The notes under the pieces were generated by a model. That model worked only from the letters and a program-made list of their open reading frames with translations. It searched no databases and was not told the DNA's origin. Shown piece after piece: positions 8,450 to 15,627 of a DNA stretch of 32,148 nt (within the stretch, counting starts at the first letter, position 1; each line of letters starts with the position of its first letter). The translations under genes were made by a program, and so were the position numbers. Source of the stretch: Nocardiopsis sp. CNT312 (lineage in GTDB: Bacteria > Actinomycetota > Actinomycetes > Streptosporangiales > Streptosporangiaceae); NCBI RefSeq assembly GCF_000515115.1, contig NZ_AZXF01000024.1, positions 71,502 to 103,649 on the forward strand, in the 5' to 3' direction.

Positions 8450-9397
8450 TCAGTCCACGTACCCCGCTCGGATCCGCGCCAGCCACTGCTCGGCCTCGGC
8501 GAAGTCGGCGTCCGTGGCCGTGCGGGGGCGCAGCGGCGGGTCCGCCTCCAGGGCCTGGTCGTTGCGCGGATAGCTGCCGAGGAACCGAACGTCGCGACAG
8601 ACGCGCCGGATACCCATGAGCGCCTCGCCGACACGCGCCTCCGCGACATGGCCCTCCGCGTCGATACAGAAGCAGTAGCTGCCGAGTTTGTCCCCGGTGG
8701 GGCGCGACTCCAGCCGAGTGAGGTTGACCCCGCGCACGGCGAACTGGTTGAGCAGTTCGACGAGCGCGCCGGGGTGGTCGGTGTTGATGAAGGCCACCAG
8801 CGACGTCAGGTCGGACCCGGTGGGCTCGGCCAGGGTTCCGGGCCGGGACAGGTAGATGAACCGGGTGGCCGCGTCGGAGTGGTCGCCGATCCCGGTGGCC
8901 AGCGAGCGCAACCCGTACCGTTCGCCCGCGATCGACGCGCAGATCGCCGCGTCGTAGGGCGATCCGGGTTCGGACAGCGAACGGGCGGCGGCGGCCGTGG
9001 ACGAGACGGCGTGCGTGTCGGCATCCGGCAGGTTCTGGGCGAGCCAGCCGCGGCACTGGGCCAGCGCGTGCGGGTGGGTCGCCACCCGCTTGACGTCCTC
9101 CAGCGCGGTCCCGTCCTTGGTGAACAGGGTGAATTCCACGGGGACCGCGGTCTCCCCGGTGATGACCAACGGTTCGCCGTTGATCAGTTCGGCGATAGTC
9201 GCGGTGACCCCGCCCTCGACGGAGTTCTCCAGGGGCACGACACCGGCGTCGACGGCTCCGGAGCGGACGGCGTCGAAGACGGAGGGGATCCCCTCACAGG
9301 CGATGCGGGCGTCGTCGGGCGCTTCGGGGCGCAGGTCGCGCAGCGCGGCTTCGGTGAAGGTGCCCTCGGGCCCGAGGAAGGCGTAACGGTTGGGCAT
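8450..9397 (-). CDS. pheA: Prephenate dehydratase
   Basis: This 315-aa enzyme converts prephenate to phenylpyruvate in phenylalanine biosynthesis. It opens MPNRYAFLGPEGTFTEAAL, with the catalytic domain (about 1-185) containing VPLENSVEGGV and the active-site TRF triad (ATRFIYL, 177-183). A C-terminal ACT domain (about 198-280) follows, with GALVELLNQF and ESRP, the phenylalanine feedback-binding motifs. The long C-terminal extension after about 280 is unassigned. There is no chorismate mutase domain, as usual for actinobacteria. The ATG at 9397 follows a TATAGT box with a 9-nt spacer. The upstream neighbour, a DUF4446 gene, ends inside that -10 box. Confidence 0.95.
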   Translation of the reverse strand: MPNRYAFLGPEGTFTEAALRDLRPEAPDDARIACEGIPSVFDAVRSGAVDAGVVPLENSVEGGVTATIAELINGEPLVITGETAVPVEFTLFTKDGTALEDVKRVATHPHALAQCRGWLAQNLPDADTHAVSSTAAAARSLSEPGSPYDAAICASIAGERYGLRSLATGIGDHSDAATRFIYLSRPGTLAEPTGSDLTSLVAFINTDHPGALVELLNQFAVRGVNLTRLESRPTGDKLGSYCFCIDAEGHVAEARVGEALMGIRRVCRDVRFLGSYPRNDQALEADPPLRPRTATDADFAEAEQWLARIRAGYVD

Positions 9398-9406
9398 GAT
9401 GTTCCA

Positions 9407-9412
9407 ACTATA
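9407..9412 (-). promoter_or_regulatory. pheA: -10 box TATAGT for pheA
   Basis: TATAGT on the minus strand lies 9 nt upstream of the pheA ATG and overlaps the TAG stop of the preceding DUF4446 gene (9408-9410). It would place transcription start only 2-3 nt before the ATG. Confidence 0.5.
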
Positions 9413-9914
9413 CGGATCTGAGGTCGGAGGTGTCCTCCTCGGATGCGCTTTCGTCCGCCTCCCGCCGCCGTGAGACGACCACGGCGTCCCGCTCCGTCGC
9501 GGGGAAGGCTCGGGGCAGCATACCGACACCACTGCCCAGGCGCGCGGAGCGCACCACCCGGTACTCCTCCGGGCTGAGCAGGCCGTCCGACTCTCCGGCC
9601 CGGATCTCCTTGGCGTAGGTGCGTGTCTCGGTCCGCCCGTTGATCGAGGTGAGGACCACACCGTCGCCCTCACCGTTGAGCAGGGCCAGGGAGAACGACC
9701 GTGCCCCCGACATCTCCTCCAGTGCGTCGTAGCACAGGAGAGCGACGTCGCGCACGGCACGCGGATCGACACCGGAGGCACCGCCCGGAGCCGTCGGCAC
9801 AGGCATCCGGCGTTCCTCACCGAGCCTCCTGACCGTGACGAGTGCGGAGGCACCGAGCAGGAGGCCGCCCACACCCACGATGATGCCGAGAGAATTCAGG
9901 AACAAGGTGAACAC
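9408..9914 (-). CDS. DUF4446 family membrane-anchored protein
   Basis: This 168-aa protein has one N-terminal membrane segment (FLNSLGIIVGVGGLLLGASALVTV, about 5-29), then a soluble domain containing VRDVALLCYDALEEMSGARSFSLALLN, GVVLTSINGRTETRTYAKEI and LLSPEEYRVV. These are the recognisable blocks of DUF4446, whose function is unknown. Start is GTG at 9914 (VFTLFLNS), which sits 6 nt after a TATGAT box and has no ribosome site. The C-terminus is acidic and Ser-rich. The stop codon overlaps the pheA promoter box, so pheA and this gene have separate promoters despite touching. Confidence 0.85.
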   Translation of the reverse strand: MFTLFLNSLGIIVGVGGLLLGASALVTVRRLGEERRMPVPTAPGGASGVDPRAVRDVALLCYDALEEMSGARSFSLALLNGEGDGVVLTSINGRTETRTYAKEIRAGESDGLLSPEEYRVVRSARLGSGVGMLPRAFPATERDAVVVSRRREADESASEEDTSDLRSV

Positions 9915-9920
9915 TGTGCG

Positions 9921-9926
9921 ATCATA
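9921..9926 (-). promoter_or_regulatory. -10 box TATGAT for DUF4446 gene
   Basis: A near-consensus TATGAT lies 6 nt before GTG 9914 on the minus strand, suggesting a leaderless transcript. There is no clear -35; a weak GTGCAA is 16 nt further upstream. Confidence 0.5.
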
Positions 9927-9950
9927 TCGCTACACACTGCTCTTGCACGG

Positions 9951-10778
9951 TTAATCGCGGCGATGCCCACGGGACGGTCGTCCGGCCTCCCGCTCGGGTT
10001 CGCCCCCGGACGCACGCATCCGGGCCCGGCCCGGCCCCCGCCGTACCGTCGGCCGGCGACCGCGTACCGCCAGCGCCCGGGCGACGTCGGCGAACTGCCG
10101 TGCCCGGTGTATCTGGGCCCGCAGGTCGGTTCCGGTCGCCCGGTGCTCCAACCGCACTTCGACCTCCAGTACACGAAGCCCCGCACGCAGCACGTCGATG
10201 GTCAGTCCGGTCTCCACGCCAAAGCCCGAAGCCAGGGGGCGGGCCGCCTCGAACGCGGCGCGGGTCAGGCAGCGCTGCCCGCTGAGGGGCTGTTCCGGCT
10301 CCCAGCCGGTGGCCCTGAGCACGCCGGCCCGGGAGAGCCCTACGACGAAGCCGTGCCCGCCCAGACGCAGGCGGGTGGCGGGGAACAGGGCGATCGTCAT
10401 GTCGGTCCGCCCGTCCAGGACCGGGGTGATCAGGGGTGCCGCCCGCGCGGCGGTCTCACCGAGGTCGGCGTCGAGGAAGAGGAGGTGGCGGGGCGGTGCA
10501 CCGGTTTCGGCGAGGTCGAGGGAGTGCACCCCGGCCGCACCCGTCTCCATGGCCGCGCCCTTGCCCCGGTTGCGGCCGTGGACCAGTACGTGGGCGCCCT
10601 CTCGGCGCGCCACATCAGAGGTGGTGTCGGCGGAACCGTCGTCCACAACCACGACCAGGTCGACAGCGGGCAGCGCGCGGGCCGCACGGATGGTGGCACC
10701 GATGCGGTCCGCCTCGTCCTTGGCGGCGATCACCACGGCGACCCCGCCGCGGGAACCGTCGGTCTGCCCCTGGCGCAC
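9951..10778 (-). CDS. Family 2 glycosyltransferase
   Basis: This 275-aa protein has a GT-A fold. It opens with VAVVIAAKDEADRIGATIRAA, then VVVVDDGSADTT (nucleotide-sugar binding) and HGRNRGKGAAMETG, and has the DXD-like metal site LFLDADLGE. The layout is like dolichol-phosphate-glucose or glucosyl-3-phosphoglycerate synthase-type GT2 enzymes; donor and acceptor are unknown. No membrane helix is evident. The C-terminus is very Arg-rich (about 240-275). The start GTG at 10778 is only 9 nt after the stop of the upstream STAS gene, so the two are translated from one message. Confidence 0.85.
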   Translation of the reverse strand: MRQGQTDGSRGGVAVVIAAKDEADRIGATIRAARALPAVDLVVVVDDGSADTTSDVARREGAHVLVHGRNRGKGAAMETGAAGVHSLDLAETGAPPRHLLFLDADLGETAARAAPLITPVLDGRTDMTIALFPATRLRLGGHGFVVGLSRAGVLRATGWEPEQPLSGQRCLTRAAFEAARPLASGFGVETGLTIDVLRAGLRVLEVEVRLEHRATGTDLRAQIHRARQFADVARALAVRGRRPTVRRGPGRARMRASGGEPEREAGRPSRGHRRD

Positions 10779-10787
10779 GGTCGCCCG

Positions 10788-11141
10788 CTAGGGGGCGTTG
10801 CCGGTTCCGGCGGCCACCGGCAACGCGTCCAGGTCGCGGTGGATCGTGAAGACCTCGTCCAGCCCGGTGACCTCCAGAACCTTGCGGACCGCCGCCTTGG
10901 GTGCCACCAGCTCCACATCGCCCCCCTTGCCGCGTGAGCGCTTCATGGCGGACAGCAGCACGCTGATGCCGGTCGAGTCGCAGAACTCCGTCCGCGACAT
11001 GTCGACGACCAGCCGCCGCACACCGTCGTCCAGGGCCTCGATGAGGCCGCTGCGCAACCGGGGTGCCGTGTACAGGTCGATCTCGCCGCTCACGGTGACC
11101 ACCGCGACGTCGCGAGACCGGCTCGATATCTTCAGCTCCAC
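10788..11141 (-). CDS. STAS-domain anti-sigma factor antagonist (BldG/SpoIIAA-like)
   Basis: This 117-aa protein is a single STAS domain: VAVVTVSGEIDLYTAPRLRS, then VVDMSRTEFCDSTGISVLLSAMKRS, with the conserved DST in which the Ser is phosphorylated in family members, and VLEVTGLDEVFTIH. Dephosphorylated proteins of this kind bind an anti-sigma kinase and free its sigma factor. GTG at 11141 is chosen because it gives the usual length and lies 7 nt after a TACAGT box; a longer frame upstream is not conserved-looking. A HATPase gene that could be its partner kinase is directly upstream (11237-11830). A glycosyltransferase gene follows with 9 nt spacing. Confidence 0.9.
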   Translation of the reverse strand: MELKISSRSRDVAVVTVSGEIDLYTAPRLRSGLIEALDDGVRRLVVDMSRTEFCDSTGISVLLSAMKRSRGKGGDVELVAPKAAVRKVLEVTGLDEVFTIHRDLDALPVAAGTGNAP

Positions 11142-11148
11142 AGTCGTG

Positions 11149-11154
11149 ACTGTA
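11149..11154 (-). promoter_or_regulatory. -10 box TACAGT for STAS gene
   Basis: TACAGT on the minus strand is followed by 7 nt and then GTG 11141. This is the leaderless arrangement seen at several other genes here. Confidence 0.45.
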
Positions 11155-11213
11155 GCGTCACCGTCGACCCCCCGGCCACCTTGTTGACGGTGTTTCGCGA
11201 CATCGGTCCCGTT

Positions 11214-11230
11214 CCTCCGGGTCCCGGAGG
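11214..11230 (-). terminator. Hairpin after anti-sigma-type HATPase gene
   Basis: A perfect 8-bp inverted repeat (CCTCCGGG / CCCGGAGG) with one central base begins 7 nt past the stop of the HATPase gene. It probably limits read-through into the STAS gene, which has its own promoter box. Confidence 0.45.
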
Positions 11231-11236
11231 GCTCGA

Positions 11237-11830
11237 TCAGAGCAGGGCACCCCACGCCGGGGAGCTCTCCCGGACGCGCAGCCGCAACTCGACCATGTCG
11301 TCCACCGACGCATCGGAGTAGACGACGGCGGAGCGACTCTCGTCGGCCTCCGACCGCAGGGGCGTGATGTCGGCGGGGGCGATGTCGAGCACCGCCCACA
11401 CCGTGGTCGTGGTGGCGTCCATCTCGGTACCCCAGCGCCCGGCGAGTGACTGCACGATCCCCAGGCCCCGGCCGCCCAGCCCGGACACGGACGGCCGCGC
11501 CACCCGCGGCATGCTGCTGGAACCGCCGTCACGGACCATGATCTCCACCCATCCGCCGTCCTCGGACCGGCGGTCCACCCACACGCGCCAGGCGACCCCG
11601 ACCGTGTTCACGGGGACCGGAAGCGGGGAGGCGTGGCGCAGGGCGTTGCTCACGAGTTCGCTGACGATGAGGGAGGCGTCGTCGACCCGGTTGTCGCCAA
11701 TGCCCACGGCACGCAGGTCACTGCACAGCCTCTGCCGGGCTCCGGTCACGCTCAGGGACGCGTAGGGAAGCGTGACGCTCCGCTCGACCGCGGACGACCG
11801 GTCGTCGAGTGGTGTGTGGTGTCCTGACAC
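11237..11830 (-). CDS. Anti-sigma regulatory factor-like ATP-binding protein (HATPase_c_2)
   Basis: This 197-aa protein has a single GHKL ATPase domain: N-box SLIVSELVSNALRHA (E58, N62), G1-like VRDGGSS (D101) and G2-like GLGGRGLGIV (about 118-126). This is the RsbW/SpoIIAB type, which binds and holds a sigma factor and phosphorylates the STAS partner. Many actinobacterial members only bind ATP and their targets are unknown. The C-terminal tail (about 150-197) is an addition without a known domain. The start is GTG at 11830, giving VSGHHTPL. The immediate downstream STAS gene is the obvious candidate partner; no sigma factor gene lies in the window. Confidence 0.85.
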   Translation of the reverse strand: MSGHHTPLDDRSSAVERSVTLPYASLSVTGARQRLCSDLRAVGIGDNRVDDASLIVSELVSNALRHASPLPVPVNTVGVAWRVWVDRRSEDGGWVEIMVRDGGSSSMPRVARPSVSGLGGRGLGIVQSLAGRWGTEMDATTTTVWAVLDIAPADITPLRSEADESRSAVVYSDASVDDMVELRLRVRESSPAWGALL

Positions 11831-11886
11831 AGCTTTCGTCCCTAAGCGTTCGTGCTTGGTCGGGCCGCGCGGAACCCGCCCGTGGA

Positions 11887-11919
11887 CGGGGCGAATTCCA
11901 CCGGGGTGGAAATGCCCCG
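11887..11919 (-). terminator. Hairpin between histidine kinase and HATPase genes
   Basis: A two-part inverted repeat (CGGGGC 11887-11892 with GCCCCG 11914-11919, and TTCCACC 11896-11902 with GGTGGAA 11905-11911) lies between two minus-strand genes, 33 nt past the kinase stop. It is likely a terminator, or an operator-like element upstream of the HATPase gene. Confidence 0.5.
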
Positions 11920-11952
11920 ATCAGGTCAGGTGGAAACCCACAGTGACGTGAA

Positions 11953-13998
11953 TCAACGTCGACGACTCGCGTGTCGGCCACCGGATCGCTGGTGTGGCAA
12001 GGCTTCACGGCTTTTCGACTTTTTTGTGGTTTCTTGTACCTCCCGAGGCCCGTCTGGGGGCGTATCCGTGGCCGGGCTCGCCTGAACGGCCCCCTGCGAC
12101 GGCTCCTCGGACCCGACCGCCACCGCCTCCACCGTCTGGTCTTCGCCCCGGAGCGCGGGGACGGTGAACCGCAGCCGGGTACCGTTCGTCCTCCGCACCG
12201 CGGTCACGTCCCCGCCCTGTTCCCTGGCCAGCTGGCGGACGATGTACAGCCCCAGCCCGAGCCCCAGGCCACCGACGCCGTCCCGGTCGTCGCGCGCGCC
12301 CCGGCGCACGAACCTCCCGAAGACCCGCTCCTCGTCGCCCGGAGCCAGCCCCACCCCCTGGTCGTCGACCACGATCACGACCTCGTCGCCCTCCTCCCAG
12401 GCGCTGACACGCACGGTCCCGCCCTCCGGGGAGAACTTCAGGGCGTTGTCCAGGAGCTGGTCCATGACCATGCCCGTGGCCAGGGGGTCACCCACGGCCC
12501 AGGCGAGCCCCTCCCCGGCCGACAGTTCGACGGTGTGCCGCTCCGACAGGGTCCGGAAGGTCCGGACCACCCCCTGGAGCAGCGCGGCCAGGTCGAACGG
12601 GGACCGCTGGACGTCCAGCGCGCCACGGGACGCCGCGGACCCGAGGCGGAGCCGTTCCACCAGGGAGACCAATGACGCCGACCGGGCGGCGATCGTCCCG
12701 ATGGCCTCCCGCTGTGCCTCCGCGCTCAAGCGCTCCCACTTGCGGGCGAGCGTGGTGGCGAACCCGTGGATGACCGTGATCGGGGTGCGCAGCTCGTGCC
12801 CGGTGGTGGCCAGGAAGAACTCCTGCTCCTCCTCCATCGCCTTCTGCGCCGTGATGTCGCGGAAGTCCACCACCCACTCGTGGGTGCGCGGAACGCGCGC
12901 CATCAAGATCTCCAGCCAGCGGCCGCCCCTGATCTTGTGCTTGACCGGCATCCCGTGCGCCGCGGGCAGCGGGAACGGCGGATGCCGCCCCTCCACCGCC
13001 TCCGCCGCATAGCCCGTGAGCTCCACCGCCGACCGGTTCCACTTGCGGATCCGGCCGCTGTAGTCCAGAACCGCGATCCCGTCCGCGCTGGAGTCGGCGA
13101 CCACCTGCTCGTGGACGCGCTGGAGATCGAGCTCCTCGTAGGCCATCGCGTTGCCGATCGCCACCCCGGCGTGGGCCGCCAGCAGCTCCAGCAGTTCCAG
13201 CTCGATGTAGCCCACCTTGCGCCGACTGTAGAGTGCGTACAGCGCGCCGTAGGGGCGGCCGTGCACGTTGGACACGGCCAGGCCGATCGTGTGCAGCCCG
13301 GGCAGGTCCGCCCACACCAGGTCCTGTAGTCCCCGAGTGTCCTCGCTGGCCAGCAGAACGGACTTGCCGCTGCGCAGCAGCTCCCCGAACAGACTCGTCT
13401 CCAGAGGGGCGCTGTAGCCCTGCAGCCCGTCGGACAGTTCGGTGAGGCTGACCAACTCCACCCGGTCCTCGTCGAGGAGGACGAACCCGCCTGCGTCGGC
13501 CCCGGTCAGCTCGGTGATGCTCGTGGAGATCCGGTCCAGCACCGATTTCAGGCTGAGGTCGGAGTTGATGTCCACGACCACGTCGGTGAGGCGGCGCACG
13601 AGCCGGGCCCGCTCCGTGGCCGCGGACTGGACCTGCTCCTCGCTCTCACACGGCGTGATGACCAGGACCCAGCCGACCGCACCACCCCCGTCCCCGGGTA
13701 CGCGGCTGGCACTGCTCCGGACGTCGATGACGACGCCGTCCCGGCGCACACGGCGGGTGAGGACCGACAGGGGTTCCCCCGCGCGCACCTGTTCGAGCAC
13801 CGCGCGGTGCTCGGCCGCCAGGTCCGCCGGGACGATCGGCAGCTCGCCACCGACCACCTCCCGTTCCTCCCAGCCGAACATGCGCTCGGCCGCGGGGTTC
13901 CAGAGGGTGACACGGAGCTCGCCGTCGATACCAACCACGGCGTCCGCGGACGCGGCCAGCACGGCTTCGGCGCTGAGGGGCGCGCGCTCGGAACTCAC
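11953..13998 (-). CDS. Sensor histidine kinase, PAS-GAF-PAS-HisKA-HATPase
   Basis: This is a 681-aa soluble kinase. The order is a PAS domain (about 10-115, AVVGIDGELRVTLWNPAAERMFGW), a GAF domain (about 145-290), a second PAS (about 300-385, ending in WVVDFRDITAQKAMEEE), HisKA with the phospho-acceptor His401 in TGHELRTPITVIHGF, and a HATPase with N-box LLDNALKFS (515-523), G1 DDQGVG (545-550) and G2 GLGLGLGLYIV (577-587). No transmembrane segments are seen, so it senses an internal signal. No response regulator gene is adjacent. The C-terminal 70 residues are disordered and basic (SKSREALPHQRSGGRHASRRR region). Start is GTG at 13998. Confidence 0.9.
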   Translation of the reverse strand: MSSERAPLSAEAVLAASADAVVGIDGELRVTLWNPAAERMFGWEEREVVGGELPIVPADLAAEHRAVLEQVRAGEPLSVLTRRVRRDGVVIDVRSSASRVPGDGGGAVGWVLVITPCESEEQVQSAATERARLVRRLTDVVVDINSDLSLKSVLDRISTSITELTGADAGGFVLLDEDRVELVSLTELSDGLQGYSAPLETSLFGELLRSGKSVLLASEDTRGLQDLVWADLPGLHTIGLAVSNVHGRPYGALYALYSRRKVGYIELELLELLAAHAGVAIGNAMAYEELDLQRVHEQVVADSSADGIAVLDYSGRIRKWNRSAVELTGYAAEAVEGRHPPFPLPAAHGMPVKHKIRGGRWLEILMARVPRTHEWVVDFRDITAQKAMEEEQEFFLATTGHELRTPITVIHGFATTLARKWERLSAEAQREAIGTIAARSASLVSLVERLRLGSAASRGALDVQRSPFDLAALLQGVVRTFRTLSERHTVELSAGEGLAWAVGDPLATGMVMDQLLDNALKFSPEGGTVRVSAWEEGDEVVIVVDDQGVGLAPGDEERVFGRFVRRGARDDRDGVGGLGLGLGLYIVRQLAREQGGDVTAVRRTNGTRLRFTVPALRGEDQTVEAVAVGSEEPSQGAVQASPATDTPPDGPREVQETTKKSKSREALPHQRSGGRHASRRR

Positions 13999-14088
13999 CT
14001 CGTCATAGTGCCACCCGGAGGCCCCCCACTGCGGGAGCTTCGCACAATCCGTTCAAAATCGACGCTCGAACGCCCTCCCCGGGGAAAC

Positions 14089-14418
14089 TCAGACCACCCT
14101 GGGCTCCTCATCCGACTCCGCCGCCATCTCCAGACCGGCGTGCTCCCACGCCTGCATCCCCCCGGCCACGTTCACCGCGTCCCACCCGGCCTGGTTGAGC
14201 GCCATCACCGCCTGGGCGGAGCGCCCGCCCACGCGGCAGACGACGTAGACCCTCGTGTCCTTGGGCACCTCACCCGCGCGCTGGCTGAGCAGGCCGAGCG
14301 GGATGTGCACCGCTCCGGGGGCGTGCCCCGCGCTCCACTCGTCGTCCTCCCTGACATCGAGCAGACAAGCGCCTTCGGGCACCTCCGTGACACCCGTCTC
14401 GGGTACACCACCGAACAT
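14089..14418 (-). CDS. Rhodanese-like sulfurtransferase domain protein
   Basis: This is a 109-aa single rhodanese domain: CLLDVREDDEWSAGHAPGAVHIPLG, and the active-site loop VVCRVGGRSAQAV with catalytic Cys61. Members of this family transfer sulfane sulfur from thiosulfate or persulfides to acceptors such as cyanide or thiols. The start is ATG at 14418 with AAGGGG about 7 nt upstream. It lies 181 nt downstream of the TenA gene and upstream of the sensor kinase on the same strand; a functional link to thiamin (whose synthesis uses sulfur transfer) is conceivable but not shown. Confidence 0.9.
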   Translation of the reverse strand: MFGGVPETGVTEVPEGACLLDVREDDEWSAGHAPGAVHIPLGLLSQRAGEVPKDTRVYVVCRVGGRSAQAVMALNQAGWDAVNVAGGMQAWEHAGLEMAAESDEEPRVV

Positions 14419-14599
14419 TGAACGACCCCTTGACTCACGAACGGACGGCAAGAAGGGAAAGGCCGTGCCGACACCGTCACCACACGGGAGTTCCCCGTCG
14501 GGTCCGGGGACGGAAGGTGTCGGGACCTCCCTGACAACGACCGTACCCGGCACCGTGTCCGCCGAGGTCGACGGCGGCGCGACCGGCCGCCGCCATCAC

Positions 14600-15217
14600 T
14601 CAACCGGAGTAGGGCGTGTCCCAGAAGGCCACCTCGTGGCGCATCCCCTCAAGGAAGAAGCGCTCGGCGCGTTCGGGGTCGGGGTCGGCCTCCTCAAGGC
14701 GCCGTGCGTAGTGCTCGGTCAGCGTGGTGAACTCCGGATCGGCGTAGGTGTCGATCCAGCGCGCATAGCGCGGGTCCTCGGGTCGGACCTTCCTCGCCAG
14801 TTCCAGGCCCAGCATGGTGTAGCCCCACATGCAGGGGTATACGGCGGCGAGCCCGTCCCTGTAGTCGGCCGCGGCCTCCAGGAGCCAGGAGGTGTAGGCC
14901 GCACAGGCCGGCCCCTTCTCCTTGGTGGACAGGTCGGCGCCGAACTCCCCTGCCAGGGAGCGGTGCAGTTCCAGTTCCCCGTTGAGGGTGGCGTGGGCGA
15001 TGCCCACCAGGTCGGCCAGGTGGTCGTCCGGAGCCTGCCATGCGAGCCGGGAGAACGCCCGTGCGTAGTCCAGGAGGTAGAGGTGGTCCTGTTCGAGCCA
15101 GTAGCGGAACGCGCGCTCGTCGAGGTCGCCCCGGGCGATACCCGCGACCGTGGGGTGGGCCAGTTGCTCGTCGACCCAGGGCCGACCGATCGTGTGGAGT
15201 CGTTCGATGATGCTCAC
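14600..15217 (-). CDS. tenA: TenA-family aminopyrimidine aminohydrolase (thiaminase II)
   Basis: This 205-aa all-helical protein belongs to the TenA/THI-4 family, which hydrolyses aminopyrimidine breakdown products of thiamin for salvage. Matching features are the N-terminal helix with FRYWLEQDHLYLLDYARAF, the nucleophile region YPCMWGYTMLG (Cys129, Tyr133; equivalent to Cys135 of B. subtilis TenA) and the C-terminal HEVAFWD (E195). The Cys type suggests true TenA_C activity. The start is GTG at 15217; a CACACT box lies 6 nt upstream, so a leaderless transcript is possible. It begins 60 nt after the tRNA-Leu terminator, so it is transcribed separately from that tRNA. Confidence 0.9.
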   Translation of the reverse strand: MSIIERLHTIGRPWVDEQLAHPTVAGIARGDLDERAFRYWLEQDHLYLLDYARAFSRLAWQAPDDHLADLVGIAHATLNGELELHRSLAGEFGADLSTKEKGPACAAYTSWLLEAAADYRDGLAAVYPCMWGYTMLGLELARKVRPEDPRYARWIDTYADPEFTTLTEHYARRLEEADPDPERAERFFLEGMRHEVAFWDTPYSG

Positions 15218-15280
15218 GGGCGCAGTGTGCCACCGCGCGGGTGGCGGGGGTCCGGCGGGGCGGGTCCGAACGCAGGAAAA

Positions 15281-15316
15281 GACTCGGCGGCGACCCCCAG
15301 GGGCCACCGCCGAGTC
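15281..15316 (-). terminator. Rho-independent terminator of tRNA-Leu
   Basis: On the minus strand a 10-bp perfect outer stem (GACTCGGCGG / CCGCCGAGTC) encloses a GC-rich inner loop and is followed by TTTT (15277-15280). It lies 11 nt past the 3' end of the tRNA-Leu gene. This is a canonical intrinsic terminator. Confidence 0.85.
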
Positions 15317-15327
15317 TGAACAGCTCG

Positions 15328-15410
15328 TGGGCGAGGAGGGATTTGAACCCTCACGTCCTTTCGGACACACGGACCTGAACCGTGCGCGTCTACCGTTCCG
15401 CCACCCGCCC
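15328..15410 (-). tRNA. tRNA-Leu (anticodon CAG)
   Basis: This 83-nt tRNA gene has a 7-bp acceptor stem (GGGCGGG with CTCGCCC, one G-T pair), the anticodon loop TTCAGGT flanked by a CACGG/CCGTG stem, a class II variable arm and a GGGTTCAAATCCC T-arm. The anticodon CAG reads CUG leucine codons, the major leucine codon in a high-GC genome. The CCA end is not encoded. A -10-like TACAAG lies at 15427-15432 on the minus strand, 16 nt before the 5' end. Confidence 0.95.
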
Positions 15411-15542
15411 GGGTGAACGTGATTCACTTGTAGTGCCGGGTTCCCAGGGCTTCTCGACCCTTCCCGCCTGGCGACATCGATAAGGCTAGCACGGTCTGAA
15501 CGCGGCTTGCACACGCTTTTCGGTCCCCTAGGGCCGGCTCTT

Positions 15543-15568
15543 CTCCCGGGTACACGTGAAACCGGGAG
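15543..15568. other. Inverted repeat upstream of fhaA
   Basis: CTCCCGG (15543-15549) and CCGGGAG (15562-15568) form a 7-bp inverted repeat around a 12-nt spacer. It lies just upstream of a possible -10 box (TACGAT, 15583-15588) for the kinase/division cluster, so it could be an operator. Confidence 0.35.
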
Positions 15569-15582
15569 CACTCGGGCCCGGT

Positions 15583-15588
15583 TACGAT
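15583..15588 (+). promoter_or_regulatory. Possible -10 box for fhaA
   Basis: TACGAT lies about 40 nt upstream of the fhaA GTG start and no clear -35 is visible. This is the best -10 candidate in the 217-nt interval between tRNA-Leu and fhaA; alternatives include TACACAT at about 15593. Confidence 0.3.
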
Positions 15589-15627
15589 CGTCTACACATA
15601 CGGAGTGGAGTACAAGGGAGGTACCTC

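Noticed and set aside
9963..10937. Plus-strand open frame opposite the glycosyltransferase
   Set aside because: It is opposite a recognised GT2 gene and has no family resemblance.
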